From an uncultured cyanobacterium (GTDB taxonomy: Bacteria > Cyanobacteriota > Cyanobacteriia > PCC-6307 > Cyanobiaceae): a stretch of DNA of 64,000 bases. The position numbers were made by a program, and so were the translations under genes. A model generated the notes under the pieces. The model saw only the letters and a list, made by a program, of their open reading frames with translations. It was not told the DNA's origin and did no database searches. The stretch lies in assembly GCA_903871775.1 (NCBI GenBank), contig CAIQIA010000026.1:124001-188000 (forward strand), in the 5' to 3' direction. Positions 35,549 through 45,254 of this stretch are shown here, piece after piece (the first letter of the stretch is position 1; the number at the start of each line of letters is the position of its first letter).

Positions 35549-38149
35549 TCAGGCCTGGGGCTCGGCGTCGGTCTCGCCCAGGGTCTCGCCTTCGCTCTCC
35601 TCCTCGATGGCCGGGGGCACCAGCACCACCTCCACCAGCCGGTCACCGCTGTCGAGCTTCTGCAGCCGCACCCCGGTGGCCGCCCGCGACTGCTGGGGAA
35701 TGGCCTCAGACTTCAGTCGCACGATCACCCCGCGCTCGCTGACGAGCAGCAGCTGCTCATCGGCGCCCATCACCCGCAGCCCCACGAGCGCGTCACCGTC
35801 ACGGCGGAAGCGGATGCCCCGCAGGCCCATGCCCGCCCGCTTCTGGAGACGGAACTGATCGACCGGCACCCGCTTGCCCAGGCCACTGGCAGTGGTCACC
35901 AGCACCCAGGGCCCCTCGCTCGGCGCCACCTCATCCGACTCGTCGTCGTCGGCACCGGCAGCAGCCGCGGCCCGGTCGGCCAGCTCGGCCGGCAGCACAT
36001 CCATGCTCACCAGGCGATCCCCCGGCCGCAGGGCCATGGCCCGCACGCCACGGGCACTGCGCCCCAGGGGGCGCAGTTCGTCATCATTGATGCGGAAGTG
36101 GATCGTCATCCCGTTGAGGGTTCCGATCAGAACGCTGTCGCCGGCCCGGGCGGGCCGCACCCAGCGGAGCGAATCAGAGGCCTCGAGCCCGATGGCGATG
36201 AGGCCGTTGGCGCGGATGTTGGCGAAGGCCGAGAGGGGCGTGCGCTTGATGAAGCCACCGCAGGTGAGCATCACCAGCTGCACCTCTTCCCCGAAGGCGG
36301 TCACCTGCAGCAGCGAGGTGATCTGCTCCTCGCGGGGGATCGGCAGCAGCTGCACCACGGGCGTGCCCTTGGCGGTGCGGCTGGCCAGGGGCACCCGATA
36401 GGCCGGCAGGGCATACACCACCCCCCGGTCACTGAACAGCAGCAGCGTGTCGTGGTCGTTGCAGCTGATGAACAGACGCACGGCCTCGTCACCCTGGCTG
36501 CGGGTGCCGGCCTTGCCACGGGTCCCCCGGCTGGTGGCCTCGAAGTCGCTGACAGCCATCCGCTTGAGGTAGCCGGTCTCGGTGAGCAGCACCACCGAGC
36601 GTTCATTGGCGATCAGGTCGATGTCGTCGAGCCCGCCCTCGACATCGAGGATTTCGGTGCGACGGGGGGTGTCGTAACGGTCCCGCAGCTGCCGCAGCTC
36701 GGTCTCGATCAGCTCGAGCACCCGCTCGCGACGGGCCAGGATGTCCTTGTAATCGGCGATGCAGGCCAGCAGGTCCTCGTGCTCGAGGCGGATTTTGTCG
36801 GCCTCGAGGGCCGTCAGCCGTCGCAGCTGCATCTGCAGGATCGCGTCGGCCTGCAGATCGCTGAGGCTGAAGCGTTCCATCAGCTGCTCCCTGGCGCTGG
36901 CGGTGTCGGCCGCGGCACGGATCAGGGCGATGATCGCGTCGAGATGATCGAGGGCGATCAGCAACCCGAGCAGGATGTGGTCGCGTTCCTCCGCCTTGCG
37001 CAGCAGGTGGCGGGTGCGGCGCTCGATGGTCTCGATCCTGAACTCGAGAAACACCTGCAGCATTCCGCGCAGGTTGAGCACCACGGGCTCACCTTTCACC
37101 AGCGCCAGCATGTAGGCGCTGAAGTTGTTCTGCAGAGGCGTGAGCTTGTAGAGGTTGTTCAGCACCACCTGGGGATAGGCATCCCGCCTCAACTCGATGA
37201 CGATCCGCATGCCTTCGCGGTCGCTTTCGTCGCGGATGTCAGAAATACCGTCCAGCTTCTTGTCGTTGACGAGCTCCGCGATCCGCTCGATCAGGGCAGC
37301 CTTGTTGGTCTGGTAAGGCAACTCGGTGATCACGATCGCATCACGGTCGGGGCGGCCCTTGATCTCGAGGGTCTCGACGGCGGCCACCCCACGCATGGTG
37401 ATCGACCCGCGGCCGCCGCCGTAGGTCTCACGGATGCCGCTGCGCCCCAGAATCTGGCCGCCGGTTGGGAAGTCGGGCCCAGGGATGATCGTCATCAGGC
37501 GACGATCGTCAATCTCGGGATCGGCGATCAGGGCCAGAACACCATCGATCAGTTCACCAAGGTTGTGGGGTGGGATGTTGGTCGCCATGCCCACTGCGAT
37601 GCCTGAAGAGCCATTCAGCAATAGCTGCGGCAGTCGGGCCGGCAGCACAGTCGGCTCCTGCTGCGAACCATCGAAGTTGTCGATGAAATCGACGGTTTCG
37701 TTCTCGATGTCTTCCAGCAGACTGTCACTGGTCAGGGCCTGCAGCCGCGATTCGGTGTATCGCATGGCTGCGGGCGGGTCGTTGTCGACCGAGCCGAAAT
37801 TGCCGTGGCCGTCGATCAGGGGGGCACGCATCGAGAAGTCCTGGGCCATGCGCACCAGGGCGTCGTAGACGGCGGTATCGCCATGGGGGTGGTACTTGCC
37901 CAGCACCTCACCCACGACACGGGCGCACTTGCGGTAGGGGCGGTCGGCGGTGAGCCCCAGCTCGTACATGGCGTAGAGGATCCGGCGATGCACGGGCTTG
38001 AGCCCGTCGCGGGCGTCGGGAAGGGCCCGGCCCACGATCACGCTCATCGCGTACTCGAGGTACGAGCGCGACATCTCGTTGCGCAGGTCGGTCTGGATGA
38101 TGCGCTCGCTGGAACCACCCGGGTTCGTGGGTCCGGTGGAATCCGTCAT
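35549..38149 (-). CDS. gyrA: DNA gyrase subunit A
   Basis: 866 aa from the ATG at 38149, ten codons inside the longest frame, because the next residues lead straight into the conserved N-terminus. The breakage-reunion domain has [29 protein letters not shown] and the catalytic Tyr131 in [10 protein letters not shown]. The C-terminal half carries the beta-pinwheel repeats, including the GyrA-box-like SRGTRGKAG (the canonical box is QRRGGKG). An acidic, variable tail (DAEPQA) ends the protein. Complete. Divergent from the DUF39 gene. Confidence 0.97.
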   Translation of the reverse strand: MTDSTGPTNPGGSSERIIQTDLRNEMSRSYLEYAMSVIVGRALPDARDGLKPVHRRILYAMYELGLTADRPYRKCARVVGEVLGKYHPHGDTAVYDALVRMAQDFSMRAPLIDGHGNFGSVDNDPPAAMRYTESRLQALTSDSLLEDIENETVDFIDNFDGSQQEPTVLPARLPQLLLNGSSGIAVGMATNIPPHNLGELIDGVLALIADPEIDDRRLMTIIPGPDFPTGGQILGRSGIRETYGGGRGSITMRGVAAVETLEIKGRPDRDAIVITELPYQTNKAALIERIAELVNDKKLDGISDIRDESDREGMRIVIELRRDAYPQVVLNNLYKLTPLQNNFSAYMLALVKGEPVVLNLRGMLQVFLEFRIETIERRTRHLLRKAEERDHILLGLLIALDHLDAIIALIRAAADTASAREQLMERFSLSDLQADAILQMQLRRLTALEADKIRLEHEDLLACIADYKDILARRERVLELIETELRQLRDRYDTPRRTEILDVEGGLDDIDLIANERSVVLLTETGYLKRMAVSDFEATSRGTRGKAGTRSQGDEAVRLFISCNDHDTLLLFSDRGVVYALPAYRVPLASRTAKGTPVVQLLPIPREEQITSLLQVTAFGEEVQLVMLTCGGFIKRTPLSAFANIRANGLIAIGLEASDSLRWVRPARAGDSVLIGTLNGMTIHFRINDDELRPLGRSARGVRAMALRPGDRLVSMDVLPAELADRAAAAAGADDDESDEVAPSEGPWVLVTTASGLGKRVPVDQFRLQKRAGMGLRGIRFRRDGDALVGLRVMGADEQLLLVSERGVIVRLKSEAIPQQSRAATGVRLQKLDSGDRLVEVVLVPPAIEEESEGETLGETDAEPQA

Positions 38150-38207
38150 GCCCTGCTCCGCCCTGTGATCCAGGAACACCCAAGATTAACGAAGACTCCG
38201 CCCGCTG

Positions 38208-39359
38208 ATGGCCTTTCCGGCCCGCACGATCGACGACCTGCGGGAACGGCAGCGGCAGGGGCAGCTGCGGGTGACCACGGCCCTCGACTTCCGCCGTCGG
38301 GTGGCCGCCCGGGGCCTGGCCGGGGCCTACGCCGAGACCGACGTGCTGGCCGCGGCGGGCGCCGACTTCACCGACCAGGGCCTGGTGACCATCAGCCTCG
38401 GCCCCGCCGATCCACCGCTGCGGCTGCGCCGGGCCCTGCTCGGTGACCTGACCCTCGAGGGGGGCTTCGGCGCCGGCGAGCTCTGCCTGCCCATCGGCGG
38501 CGGCCTGGGGGGGGGCAGCCGCCGGGGGGGAGCCCATGTGCTGGCAGACCTGCTGGCGGGTCGCGAGCTGCCCCTGGCCCTGCAGGGGGAAGTGACGCCC
38601 CTGCACCCGCGGCGGGACCTGGTCACCAGCATCGACCGGCGGCACCTGGGCAACGGTCGTCTGGTGCTGCAGCGGGGCCTGGTGGAGGGGGGCGTGGTGG
38701 CGGTCAGCAGCGCCGAAGGGGTGCTCGCCAGCCCCTACGGCCCCCTGCTCGGCCCCTACGGCAATGCCCTCTTCACCGGCAGCGGCGCCCGCAGCGTCGG
38801 CCACAGCATGCCGGGCCTGTTGGGGCTGGGCCCGGGGCAGCCGGTGCTGGTGGCCGGTGCGATCGGCCAGGTGCTGGGCCCCGGCAGCGGCCACCAGCCG
38901 GGAACCCGCCGGCAGCCCGGCGGCCAGGCCCGGGCCCCGGGGGCCAGCCTCGCCCTCAGTGCGCCGCTGCTGGAGCTGGAGCCACGCTGGTTGCGGCCGG
39001 CCTTCTTTGAGGGCCACGGGGCCAGCCTGCTGGTGGCGGTGGCGGCGCCGGTGCCGCTGCTGGGGGAGCGGCAGGCCCGCCAGGCCGCCGTCGGCGATGA
39101 CGCTCTGGAGGTGCCGGTGCTCGATTTCTCGATCCCCCGGCGGGTGCGCCCCGGCTTCGGCACGGTGACCTACGCCGAGCTGCTGGCCGGCAGGATCCAG
39201 GTCGATGGCCACCGCCTGCCCGTGGGCCCCGCCTGCAGCCTGCGCCTGGCCGACGAGATCGCCGATGAACTGGTGCAGCGGCTGCGCGACGGCCGCTTTC
39301 CCCTCGGCCCGGCGGCCGGCCTGCCGACAGTCCAGCCACCGCCGCCTCTGGAGGGCTGA
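38208..39359 (+). CDS. DUF39/HcyBio family (homocysteine-biosynthesis-like) protein lacking the expected cysteines
   Basis: 383 aa. Pattern matches to the DUF39 family are clear: GGAHVLADLLAGRELPL, PRRDLVTSI, then VLVAGAIGQVLGPGSGHQPGT, LEPRWLRPAFFEGHGASL and GTVTYAELLAGRIQVDG. Characterised archaeal members transfer sulfur to aspartate semialdehyde using conserved Cys. Here the positions I would align to those Cys read ADFTDQG and LFTGSG, without Cys; only Cys93 and one near the end remain. So the fold is likely but the activity may differ. Confidence 0.75.
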   Translation: MAFPARTIDDLRERQRQGQLRVTTALDFRRRVAARGLAGAYAETDVLAAAGADFTDQGLVTISLGPADPPLRLRRALLGDLTLEGGFGAGELCLPIGGGLGGGSRRGGAHVLADLLAGRELPLALQGEVTPLHPRRDLVTSIDRRHLGNGRLVLQRGLVEGGVVAVSSAEGVLASPYGPLLGPYGNALFTGSGARSVGHSMPGLLGLGPGQPVLVAGAIGQVLGPGSGHQPGTRRQPGGQARAPGASLALSAPLLELEPRWLRPAFFEGHGASLLVAVAAPVPLLGERQARQAAVGDDALEVPVLDFSIPRRVRPGFGTVTYAELLAGRIQVDGHRLPVGPACSLRLADEIADELVQRLRDGRFPLGPAAGLPTVQPPPPLEG

Positions 39360-39403
39360 GGCCGGCCGGTTCCCATAAACTCCCGCCGTTGGCACCCCAA
39401 GGC

Positions 39404-39952
39404 ATGAACACCCCCGAGACGCCGGACTTCCAGCAGCCGCCGGTCCCGGAACCCGCCCTCCCGACCGTGGAGCCGACCCCGGTGGTGGAGCCGACCCCCG
39501 TTGTCCAATCCCCCCCCGTCGTGGAACAGACCCCGGTGGTGGAGGCCCCTCCGGTGGTGGAGCCCACCCCGGTGACCGCCATCCTTGAGACCGTCGAACT
39601 GCCCGCCGCGGCCGGAGCCGGCGGTGGCGAGACCGGCGGTGAATGGCAGGAACTGCTGGATCGCCTCAACGGCTGGCTGGGGGACGGGCGGGTGAGCGAG
39701 ATCTGGCAGCAGAGCCAGAGGCCCCTCAAGGCCCTGGGGGCCGCCCTGGCGCTGCTGCTGGTGCTGCGGCTGCTGGGATCGGTGCTCGGTGCCCTCGATG
39801 GCGTGCCGATGCTGCCGCGCCTGCTACAGCTGGTGGGCCTGATCTGGCTGGGGCTCTACAGCAGCCGCCACCTGGTGCGCAGCGACAGCCGCCAGCAGCT
39901 GCTGGCCCGGCTCGACGGCCTCTGGGCGTCGGTGGTGGGACGGGCCGATTGA
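39404..39952 (+). CDS. CAAD-domain thylakoid membrane protein (CurT-like)
   Basis: 182 aa from the ATG at 39404. A Pro/Val/Thr-rich repetitive N-terminus (residues 10-57) precedes an amphipathic helix, two membrane helices (about 105-122 and 130-148) and a basic amphipathic end. This is the layout of CAAD domains, related to plant CURT1 and cyanobacterial CurT that bend thylakoid membranes. The N-terminal repeat is unusual for the family. AACTCCC just upstream may include a -10 (TAAACT at 39376). Assignment to CurT itself is tentative. Confidence 0.8.
   Translation: MNTPETPDFQQPPVPEPALPTVEPTPVVEPTPVVQSPPVVEQTPVVEAPPVVEPTPVTAILETVELPAAAGAGGGETGGEWQELLDRLNGWLGDGRVSEIWQQSQRPLKALGAALALLLVLRLLGSVLGALDGVPMLPRLLQLVGLIWLGLYSSRHLVRSDSRQQLLARLDGLWASVVGRAD
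39467..39574 (+). repeat. Six in-frame hexapeptide repeats (V-E-P-T-P-V type) in the CAAD gene
   Basis: Residues 22-57 of the CAAD protein are six copies of an 18-bp unit: VEPTPV, VEPTPV, VQSPPV, VEQTPV, VEAPPV, VEPTPV. The copies differ at the DNA level, mostly at third positions and in the middle units. The result is an extended, proline-rich linker before the membrane part. Likely length-variable between strains. Confidence 0.85.
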
Positions 39953-39984
39953 TACCTTGATCCTCTGTCCGGATCAGGTCGTCG

Positions 39985-41148
39985 GTGAACATCCAGCTGG
40001 GCCGCTCCCGCACCGTGCGCCGGGCCTACGGGATCGATGAGATCGCCCTGGTGCCCGGCGGACGCACGGTCGATCCTGAGGTGACCGACAGCCGCTGGAG
40101 CATCGGCGGCATCGAGCGCGAGATCCCGATCATCGCCAGCGCCATGGATGGTGTGGTCGACGTCAGCGTCGCCGTCGAACTCACCCGCCTGGGGGCCCTC
40201 GGGGTGCTCAACCTCGAAGGGGTCCAGTGCCGATACGACGATCCGGATCCCATTCTTGACCGCATCGCGGCGGTGGGCACCGATGCCTTCGTGCCGCTGA
40301 TGCAGGAGCTCTACAGCCAGCCGGTGCGGGAAGACTTGATCCGCCGGCGCATCGCCGAGATCCGTGACCGCGGAGGAATCGCCGCCGTCAGCGCCACCCC
40401 TGCCGCGGCCCTGCGCTTCGGCAAGGCCGTCGCCGAGGCGGGTGCCTCCCTCTTCTTTGTGCAGGCGACGGTCGTGAGCACCGAGCACATCGGTCCCGTC
40501 GGCCGCGTCAGCCTTGACCTGGCTGACCTCTGCGCCAACCTCGGGGTGCCGGTGGTGATCGGCAACTGCGTCACCTATGAGGTGGCCCTGCAGCTGATGC
40601 AGGCCGGCGCCGCCGGCATCATGGTCGGCATCGGCCCCGGTGCCGCCTGCACCTCCCGGGGGGTGCTCGGCGTCGGGATCCCCCAGGCCACCGCCGTGGC
40701 CGACTGCGCAGCGGCGCGGGACGACCACGCGGCAGCCACGGGCCGCTATGTGCCGATCGTGGCGGACGGCGGCATCGTGACCGGCGGCGACATCTGCAAA
40801 TGCCTGGCCTGCGGCGCCGACGCGGTGATGATCGGCTCGCCCATCGCCAGGGCCGAGCAGGCTCCCGGCCGGGGCTTCCACTGGGGCATGGCCACCCCCA
40901 GTCCGGTGCTGCCCCGGGGCACCCGGATCAAGGTCGGCACCACCGGCAGTCTCGAGAAGATCCTGCGGGGCCCCGCCAGCCTCGACGACGGCACCCAGAA
41001 CCTGCTCGGCTGCATCCGCACCTCCATGGGCACCCTGGGGGCCCGCACCCTGAGGGAGATGCAGCAGGTGGATGTGGTGGTGGCGCCGTCCCTGCTCACC
41101 GAGGGCAAGGTGTACCAGAAGGCCCAGCGCCTCGGCATGGGCAAGTGA
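39985..41148 (+). CDS. guaB3: GuaB3-family IMP dehydrogenase-related protein
   Basis: 387 aa, GTG start. (beta/alpha)8 IMPDH/GMPR fold without the CBS pair, which is the hallmark of the GuaB3 group. [27 protein letters not shown], the catalytic-loop Cys in [15 protein letters not shown], and [26 protein letters not shown] are visible. The cyanobacterial/actinobacterial GuaB3 group has been a long-unassigned IMPDH branch with reported IMP dehydrogenase activity. It precedes trxA, which has its own promoter. Confidence 0.92.
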   Translation: MNIQLGRSRTVRRAYGIDEIALVPGGRTVDPEVTDSRWSIGGIEREIPIIASAMDGVVDVSVAVELTRLGALGVLNLEGVQCRYDDPDPILDRIAAVGTDAFVPLMQELYSQPVREDLIRRRIAEIRDRGGIAAVSATPAAALRFGKAVAEAGASLFFVQATVVSTEHIGPVGRVSLDLADLCANLGVPVVIGNCVTYEVALQLMQAGAAGIMVGIGPGAACTSRGVLGVGIPQATAVADCAAARDDHAAATGRYVPIVADGGIVTGGDICKCLACGADAVMIGSPIARAEQAPGRGFHWGMATPSPVLPRGTRIKVGTTGSLEKILRGPASLDDGTQNLLGCIRTSMGTLGARTLREMQQVDVVVAPSLLTEGKVYQKAQRLGMGK

Positions 41149-41271
41149 CCCGGTCCAAGTCTCAGGCGTCGCAGGCGCTAGCCTGAGGCCGTGGGGCTTC
41201 GGCCGCACACTCCTCACACCACCCCGCCCGGCGCGTCCGGGCTTTCGTCTTCAACGCTCCGCATCCAGGCG

Positions 41272-41300
41272 CTGACCTGTCCCGGAGCCATTGCTAGATT
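41272..41300 (+). promoter_or_regulatory. Sigma-70 promoter of trxA
   Basis: CTGACC (41272-41277), a 17-bp spacer and TAGATT (41295-41300) with an extended -10 TGC in front. It gives a leader of about 18-20 nt to the trxA ATG at 41325. The best-formed promoter seen in the window. Confidence 0.65.
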
Positions 41301-41324
41301 CCGGATCCAGCACTCCCAGAATTC

Positions 41325-41648
41325 ATGTCGTCTGCCACCCCCGTCACGGATGCCTCCTTCGAGCAGGACGTGCTGAAGAGCGAAGTGCCGGTGCTGGTCG
41401 ATTTCTGGGCCCCTTGGTGCGGTCCCTGCCGGATGGTGGCCCCGATCGTCGACGAGATCGCCAAGGATTTCGAAGGCCGGATCAAGGTGTTCAAGCTCAA
41501 CACCGACGAGAACCCGGCCATCGCCAGCCAGTACGGCATCCGCAGCATCCCCACCCTGATGGTCTTCAAGGGTGGCGAGAAGGTCGACACCGTGGTGGGT
41601 GCCGTTCCCAAGCCCACCCTGGCGGGAACCATCTCCAAATACCTCTGA
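41325..41648 (+). CDS. trxA: Thioredoxin (m-type)
   Basis: 107 aa. Active site WCGPC in [13 protein letters not shown], the cis-Pro [22 protein letters not shown] and typical length identify the housekeeping m-type thioredoxin. It reduces Calvin-cycle and other targets, and in cyanobacteria also affects the G6PDH/OpcA system found at 3.6-6.5 kb. The LOG-family gene follows 10 nt after the stop. Confidence 0.97.
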   Translation: MSSATPVTDASFEQDVLKSEVPVLVDFWAPWCGPCRMVAPIVDEIAKDFEGRIKVFKLNTDENPAIASQYGIRSIPTLMVFKGGEKVDTVVGAVPKPTLAGTISKYL

Positions 41649-41658
41649 CCCCATTGGC

Positions 41659-42723
41659 GTGCAAGCCCCTCCCCTGCCAGACGCCATCCGGAACCACCTC
41701 AGTGACCTCGCCCGGGAACTGAACGACCACAGCCATGGCGAGGTCGCCTGCAGAGTGCTGGAGACCCTGGTTCGGATCAGCCGTTCCGACGCTGATGCCT
41801 CCGACTGGGAGATCATCGACGGCACCCTCGCCGACATGGCCGATGGCTTCCGGGTGTTTCACCCCCACCGGAGCACCCGCAAGGTGGCGATCTTCGGTTC
41901 TGCCCGGACCCCCGTGGGCGATCGGGTCTACCAGCAGGGGATCGAGGTGGCCGCTGCCGCCGTCGCTGCCGGCTTCGAGGTGATGACCGGGGCCGGTGGC
42001 GGGGTCATGGAGGCGGCCAACCGCGGTGCAGGCTCGGGCCAGTCGTTCGGCCTCAACGTCGACCTCCCCTTCGAGCAGGAGTCCAACCCCTACATCTCGG
42101 GCTGCGACCGCCTGCTCACCTTCCGCTACTTCCACACCCGCAAGCTCTTCTTCCTGCGGGAAACCGATGCCGTGGTGGTGCTGCCTGGCGGCTTCGGGAC
42201 CCTCGATGAACTCTTCGAGGCCCTCACCCTGATCCAGACCTCCCGCAATCCGCCCGTGCCGGTGGTGCTGGTGTGTCCTGATGGCGACGACTACTGGCAC
42301 CGCTGGCATGCCTATGTGAACCGGGCCCTCGATGACCGCGGCCTCATCTCCGCTGAAGACCGGCAGATCTACGGCACGGCCCACAGCGCCGAGGAGGCCG
42401 TTCGTCAGATCCGCCGCTTCTACCGGGTGTTCGACGCCTCCCGCTTCCGGGGCGACCATCTGCAGCTTCTGCTGCACTGCAGCCTGCCTGCGGGTGTCCT
42501 CGACGACCTGAACCGCCGCTTCGCTGACCTGCTCCTGAGCGGTCGCATCTGCAGCCTTCCCTGCAGCGGCCCCGATGGCGAGCGTCGCGACTGCCTGGAG
42601 CTGCTGTTCGATCAACGCCAGGTGGGGCGGCTCTACGAGCTGATCCATCACCTCAACAGCCTCGACCTGCCCAGCAGCGATCCCCTCGAGCACCCCGAGC
42701 GCCGGGTGGCGCTGGCCCCCTGA
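41659..42723 (+). CDS. LOG family (TIGR00730 lysine-decarboxylase-like) Rossmann-fold protein, long form
   Basis: 354 aa from the GTG at 41659, longer than the usual 190-aa LOG enzymes because of N- and C-terminal extensions. The core has VAIFGSART, GAGGGVMEAANRGA and the signature PGGFGTLDELFEALTLIQT. LOG enzymes release cytokinin-type nucleobases from nucleoside monophosphates; long cyanobacterial forms are often annotated as nucleotide-binding proteins. It directly precedes hisH (6 nt gap). Confidence 0.88.
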   Translation: MQAPPLPDAIRNHLSDLARELNDHSHGEVACRVLETLVRISRSDADASDWEIIDGTLADMADGFRVFHPHRSTRKVAIFGSARTPVGDRVYQQGIEVAAAAVAAGFEVMTGAGGGVMEAANRGAGSGQSFGLNVDLPFEQESNPYISGCDRLLTFRYFHTRKLFFLRETDAVVVLPGGFGTLDELFEALTLIQTSRNPPVPVVLVCPDGDDYWHRWHAYVNRALDDRGLISAEDRQIYGTAHSAEEAVRQIRRFYRVFDASRFRGDHLQLLLHCSLPAGVLDDLNRRFADLLLSGRICSLPCSGPDGERRDCLELLFDQRQVGRLYELIHHLNSLDLPSSDPLEHPERRVALAP

Positions 42724-42729
42724 GGCCCG

Positions 42730-43341
42730 ATGATCGGCGTGATCGATTACGGCATGGGCAACCTCCACTCCGTGGAGAAGGCCCTGCATCACCTGGGGGC
42801 CCCCTGCAGGCGCATCGACCAGGCCGACGCCTGCGGTGAGCTCAGGGCCCTGGTGCTCCCCGGCGTGGGCGCGTTCGATCCCGCGATCGAACGGCTACGG
42901 GCCGCCGGCTGGGAGGTCCCCCTGCGCCGCTGGCATGCCGAGGGCAGACCGCTGCTGGGGATCTGTCTCGGGCTGCAGCTGCTGTTCGAGGGCAGCGACG
43001 AGGGCCAGGCAGCCGGGCTGGGTCTGCTGCCGGGACGGGTGGAGGCCCTGCCGCCGGAACCCCAGGAACCCCGGCCCCACATGGGCTGGGCGCCGCTGCT
43101 GCCTGCCTCGGCGACCCCCCTGCTGGATCCTGGGGCACCAGCCCCCTGGATGTACTTCGTCCACTCCTTCGCCGCCGTTCCCCGGGATGGCGCCTGCGTC
43201 ACCGCCCGGGTCGGCTATGGCGCCACCACGGCGGTGGCCGCGGTGGGCTGCGGCGCCCTGCAGGCTGTGCAGTTTCATCCAGAAAAATCCGGCCGGGCCG
43301 GGCTGCAGCTGCTGCAACGCTGGCTGGACAGCCTGCCATGA
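42730..43341 (+). CDS. hisH: Imidazole glycerol phosphate synthase glutamine amidotransferase subunit
   Basis: 203 aa. Supplies ammonia to HisF in histidine synthesis. IDYGMGNLHSVEKAL is the start. The catalytic Cys is in GICLGLQLLFEGSDEG, the oxyanion region is VLPGVGAF, and the His/Glu pair is in QFHPEKSG. Complete. ATGA overlap with rsmD. hisA is also in this window (55.5 kb) but not linked. Confidence 0.96.
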   Translation: MIGVIDYGMGNLHSVEKALHHLGAPCRRIDQADACGELRALVLPGVGAFDPAIERLRAAGWEVPLRRWHAEGRPLLGICLGLQLLFEGSDEGQAAGLGLLPGRVEALPPEPQEPRPHMGWAPLLPASATPLLDPGAPAPWMYFVHSFAAVPRDGACVTARVGYGATTAVAAVGCGALQAVQFHPEKSGRAGLQLLQRWLDSLP

Positions 43342-44045
43342 GCCTCCGGCTCAGCAATGGCCTGCGGCTGCTGAGCCCGCCCGGGGATCGGGCACGGCCG
43401 ACGGCCGGGCGGGTGCGGGAAGCCCTTTTCAACCAGCTGCGGGGGGCCCTCACCGGCCGGCGATGGCTGGATCTGTGCTGCGGCAGCGGCGCCATGGGCT
43501 GCGAGGCCCTGCTGCAGGGGGCTGAACGGGTGCTGGCGGTGGAGCTGGACCGCCGCACCGCAGCCGTGGCCCGGCGCAACCTCGCCAGTCTCGGTGAGGC
43601 CTACAGCGGCCGCTGGCGGGTGCTCACCGCCGACGTGCTGCACTGGCTGAAACGGGCGCCCGGCGACGGGACCTGGCAGGCCTTTGACCTCGTCTACGCC
43701 GATCCTCCCTACCGGTCGGAGCTCTATGGGCCGTTGCTCTCGGGCCTGCAGAACAACGGCTGGCTCAGCGCACGGGGGCGGGTGTGGCTTGAAGCGGGTT
43801 CGGATCGACCGCCTTGCCTGCCAGCGCCGTGGCAGGAACGGCAGCGGCGGCGTTACGGCAGCAGCCTGCTGCTGGAGGTGTCGCTGCCCCAGGCCGGAAC
43901 GGCGTCAGCCGCCGAGGGCACTGCCCCCCCGGCGGTACTGATTCCAGGCGGCAACGAACAGGCCGAGCAGGGTGACGGGGATCAGACCCAGAACGATGCC
44001 GCAGAGCAGGGGTTCGATCATGGGGCCGGGTCCGAGCGCAACTGA
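43338..44045 (+). CDS. rsmD: 16S rRNA (guanine-966-N2)-methyltransferase RsmD with antisense-overlapping tail
   Basis: 235 aa. SAM-dependent methylation of G966 of 16S r[38 protein letters not shown] and the catalytic DPPY in [13 protein letters not shown] are diagnostic. The family normally ends at about residue 185-190, after [10 protein letters not shown]. Here the frame stays open for about 45 more residues that are exactly antisense to petG, so the tail is probably a by-product of lost stop codons. Confidence 0.92.
   Translation: MSLRLSNGLRLLSPPGDRARPTAGRVREALFNQLRGALTGRRWLDLCCGSGAMGCEALLQGAERVLAVELDRRTAAVARRNLASLGEAYSGRWRVLTADVLHWLKRAPGDGTWQAFDLVYADPPYRSELYGPLLSGLQNNGWLSARGRVWLEAGSDRPPCLPAPWQERQRRRYGSSLLLEVSLPQAGTASAAEGTAPPAVLIPGGNEQAEQGDGDQTQNDAAEQGFDHGAGSERN
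43905..44021 (-). CDS. petG: Cytochrome b6-f complex subunit PetG
   Basis: 38 aa, too short for most ORF calls. Starts [20 protein letters not shown] and continues with a hydrophobic stretch ending AWNQYRRG, which is the PetG signature. A single transmembrane helix of the b6-f complex, needed for its assembly. The gene is wholly antisense to the 3' tail of rsmD and divergent from the cytochrome c gene at 44104. Confidence 0.95.
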   Translation of the reverse strand: MIEPLLCGIVLGLIPVTLLGLFVAAWNQYRRGGSALGG

Positions 44046-44103
44046 CGCTGCAATCTATCCACAGAGGCGCCAATCTGGTGAGCAGTGTGAACGGGGCCCC
44101 GCC

Positions 44104-44487
44104 TTGAGCAGCAGCGAATCCGTGGCGGTGGCCCCCGGCCGCACGGGACTGATCGCCGCCCTGGCCGTGCTGGCGGTGGCGGCGGCACTGGTGGTGGCCC
44201 TGGTGCTGCTGCTGCCGGCCCGGCACGACCCTTACACCCGCAGCAGCCTCTCCTTGGTGGGCGACGCCGACCGGGGCGGACGGCTGTTTCTGATCAACTG
44301 CGCCGGCTGCCATGGCATCGCCGGCCAGGGGCTGGTGGGTCCGCGGCTGCAGGGGGTCGAGCAGCGGCGCAGCGATGCCTGGCTGATCGGTCAGGTCACC
44401 AGCGGCCGCACCCCGCCGATGCCGCGCTTCCAGCCCGACCCCCAGGCGATGGCCGACCTGCTCGCCCATCTGCACACCCTGCACTGA
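44104..44487 (+). CDS. cytM: Membrane-anchored cytochrome c, CytM-like
   Basis: 127 aa, TTG start. An uncleaved N-terminal helix (about 15-38) anchors a monohaem domain with CAGCH (LINCAGCHG) and a distal axial Met in TPPMPRF. CytM (cytochrome cM) is a low-potential cyanobacterial cytochrome influencing respiration and photosynthetic electron flow; size and anchor fit. Position beside petG supports a role in the same chain. A cytochrome c6-like protein is the alternative, but c6 has a cleavable signal. Confidence 0.85.
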   Translation: MSSSESVAVAPGRTGLIAALAVLAVAAALVVALVLLLPARHDPYTRSSLSLVGDADRGGRLFLINCAGCHGIAGQGLVGPRLQGVEQRRSDAWLIGQVTSGRTPPMPRFQPDPQAMADLLAHLHTLH

Positions 44488-44495
44488 CCCCAACG

Positions 44496-45242
44496 GTGGA
44501 CAGCCGCCTCTGCGTGGTGCTCGTCGAACCCGCCGGCCCTCTGAACGTGGGCAGCGTGGCCAGGCTCTGCGCCAACTACGCCGTGCCGGAGCTGCGGCTG
44601 GTGTCCCCCCGCTGCGATCCCCTCGGCGACGAGGCCCGTCGCATGGCCGTGCATGGGGTGGCCCTGCTGGAGCAGGCCCGGCATTTTCCAACCCTGGCGG
44701 CCGCGATCGCCGACTGTCGCCGGGTGGTGGCGGCCAGCGGCCGGGACGGCGGCGCGGTGGATCCCCTGCCGCCTGAGGAGGCCCTCGCCTGGCTGCGGAG
44801 CCCCCTGGAGGGACCAGCGGCCGTGGCCCTGGTCTTCGGCCGGGAGGACCGGGGCCTCGACAGCCAGGAGCTGGGCCAGGCCGGGCAGCTCCTGCGGATC
44901 CCGACCCCGCCGGGGTATGGCTCCCTGAACCTCTCCCATGCGGTGGCGGTCTGTCTCGCAGCGGCTCAGCGCGCCACGGCCGCCCCCTGGACGGCAAGGC
45001 CTGCGGCGGCGACAGGCCCCCTGCCTCCCCGCCAGGCCCAGGACGATCTGCTGGCCGATGCCGAAGCGCTGCTGCTGGAGGTGGGGTTTCTGCATCCCCA
45101 CACGGCCCGGGCGCGCATGGCCGGGCTGCGGGAGGTGCTGCGCCGGGCCGAGGTCGGAACGGGGGAACTGGCCCTGCTGCGGGGCATGGTGCATCAGCTG
45201 CGCTGGGCCTGCCGCCGTGGCAGCGACGGCGGTTCTGGATAA
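44496..45242 (+). CDS. TrmH/SpoU-family RNA 2'-O-methyltransferase (TrmJ-like)
   Basis: 248 aa, GTG start. Knotted SPOUT fold: motif 1 EPAGPLNVGSVARLCANYAV, motif 2 ALVFGREDRGL, motif 3 IPTPPGYGSLNLSHAVAV. It resembles TrmJ, which methylates position 32 of some tRNAs, including a C-terminal helical extension. Eight nucleotides separate it from the cytochrome gene. The RNA target is not certain. Confidence 0.9.
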   Translation: MDSRLCVVLVEPAGPLNVGSVARLCANYAVPELRLVSPRCDPLGDEARRMAVHGVALLEQARHFPTLAAAIADCRRVVAASGRDGGAVDPLPPEEALAWLRSPLEGPAAVALVFGREDRGLDSQELGQAGQLLRIPTPPGYGSLNLSHAVAVCLAAAQRATAAPWTARPAAATGPLPPRQAQDDLLADAEALLLEVGFLHPHTARARMAGLREVLRRAEVGTGELALLRGMVHQLRWACRRGSDGGSG

Positions 45243-45254
45243 CTTGGGCTGCCG

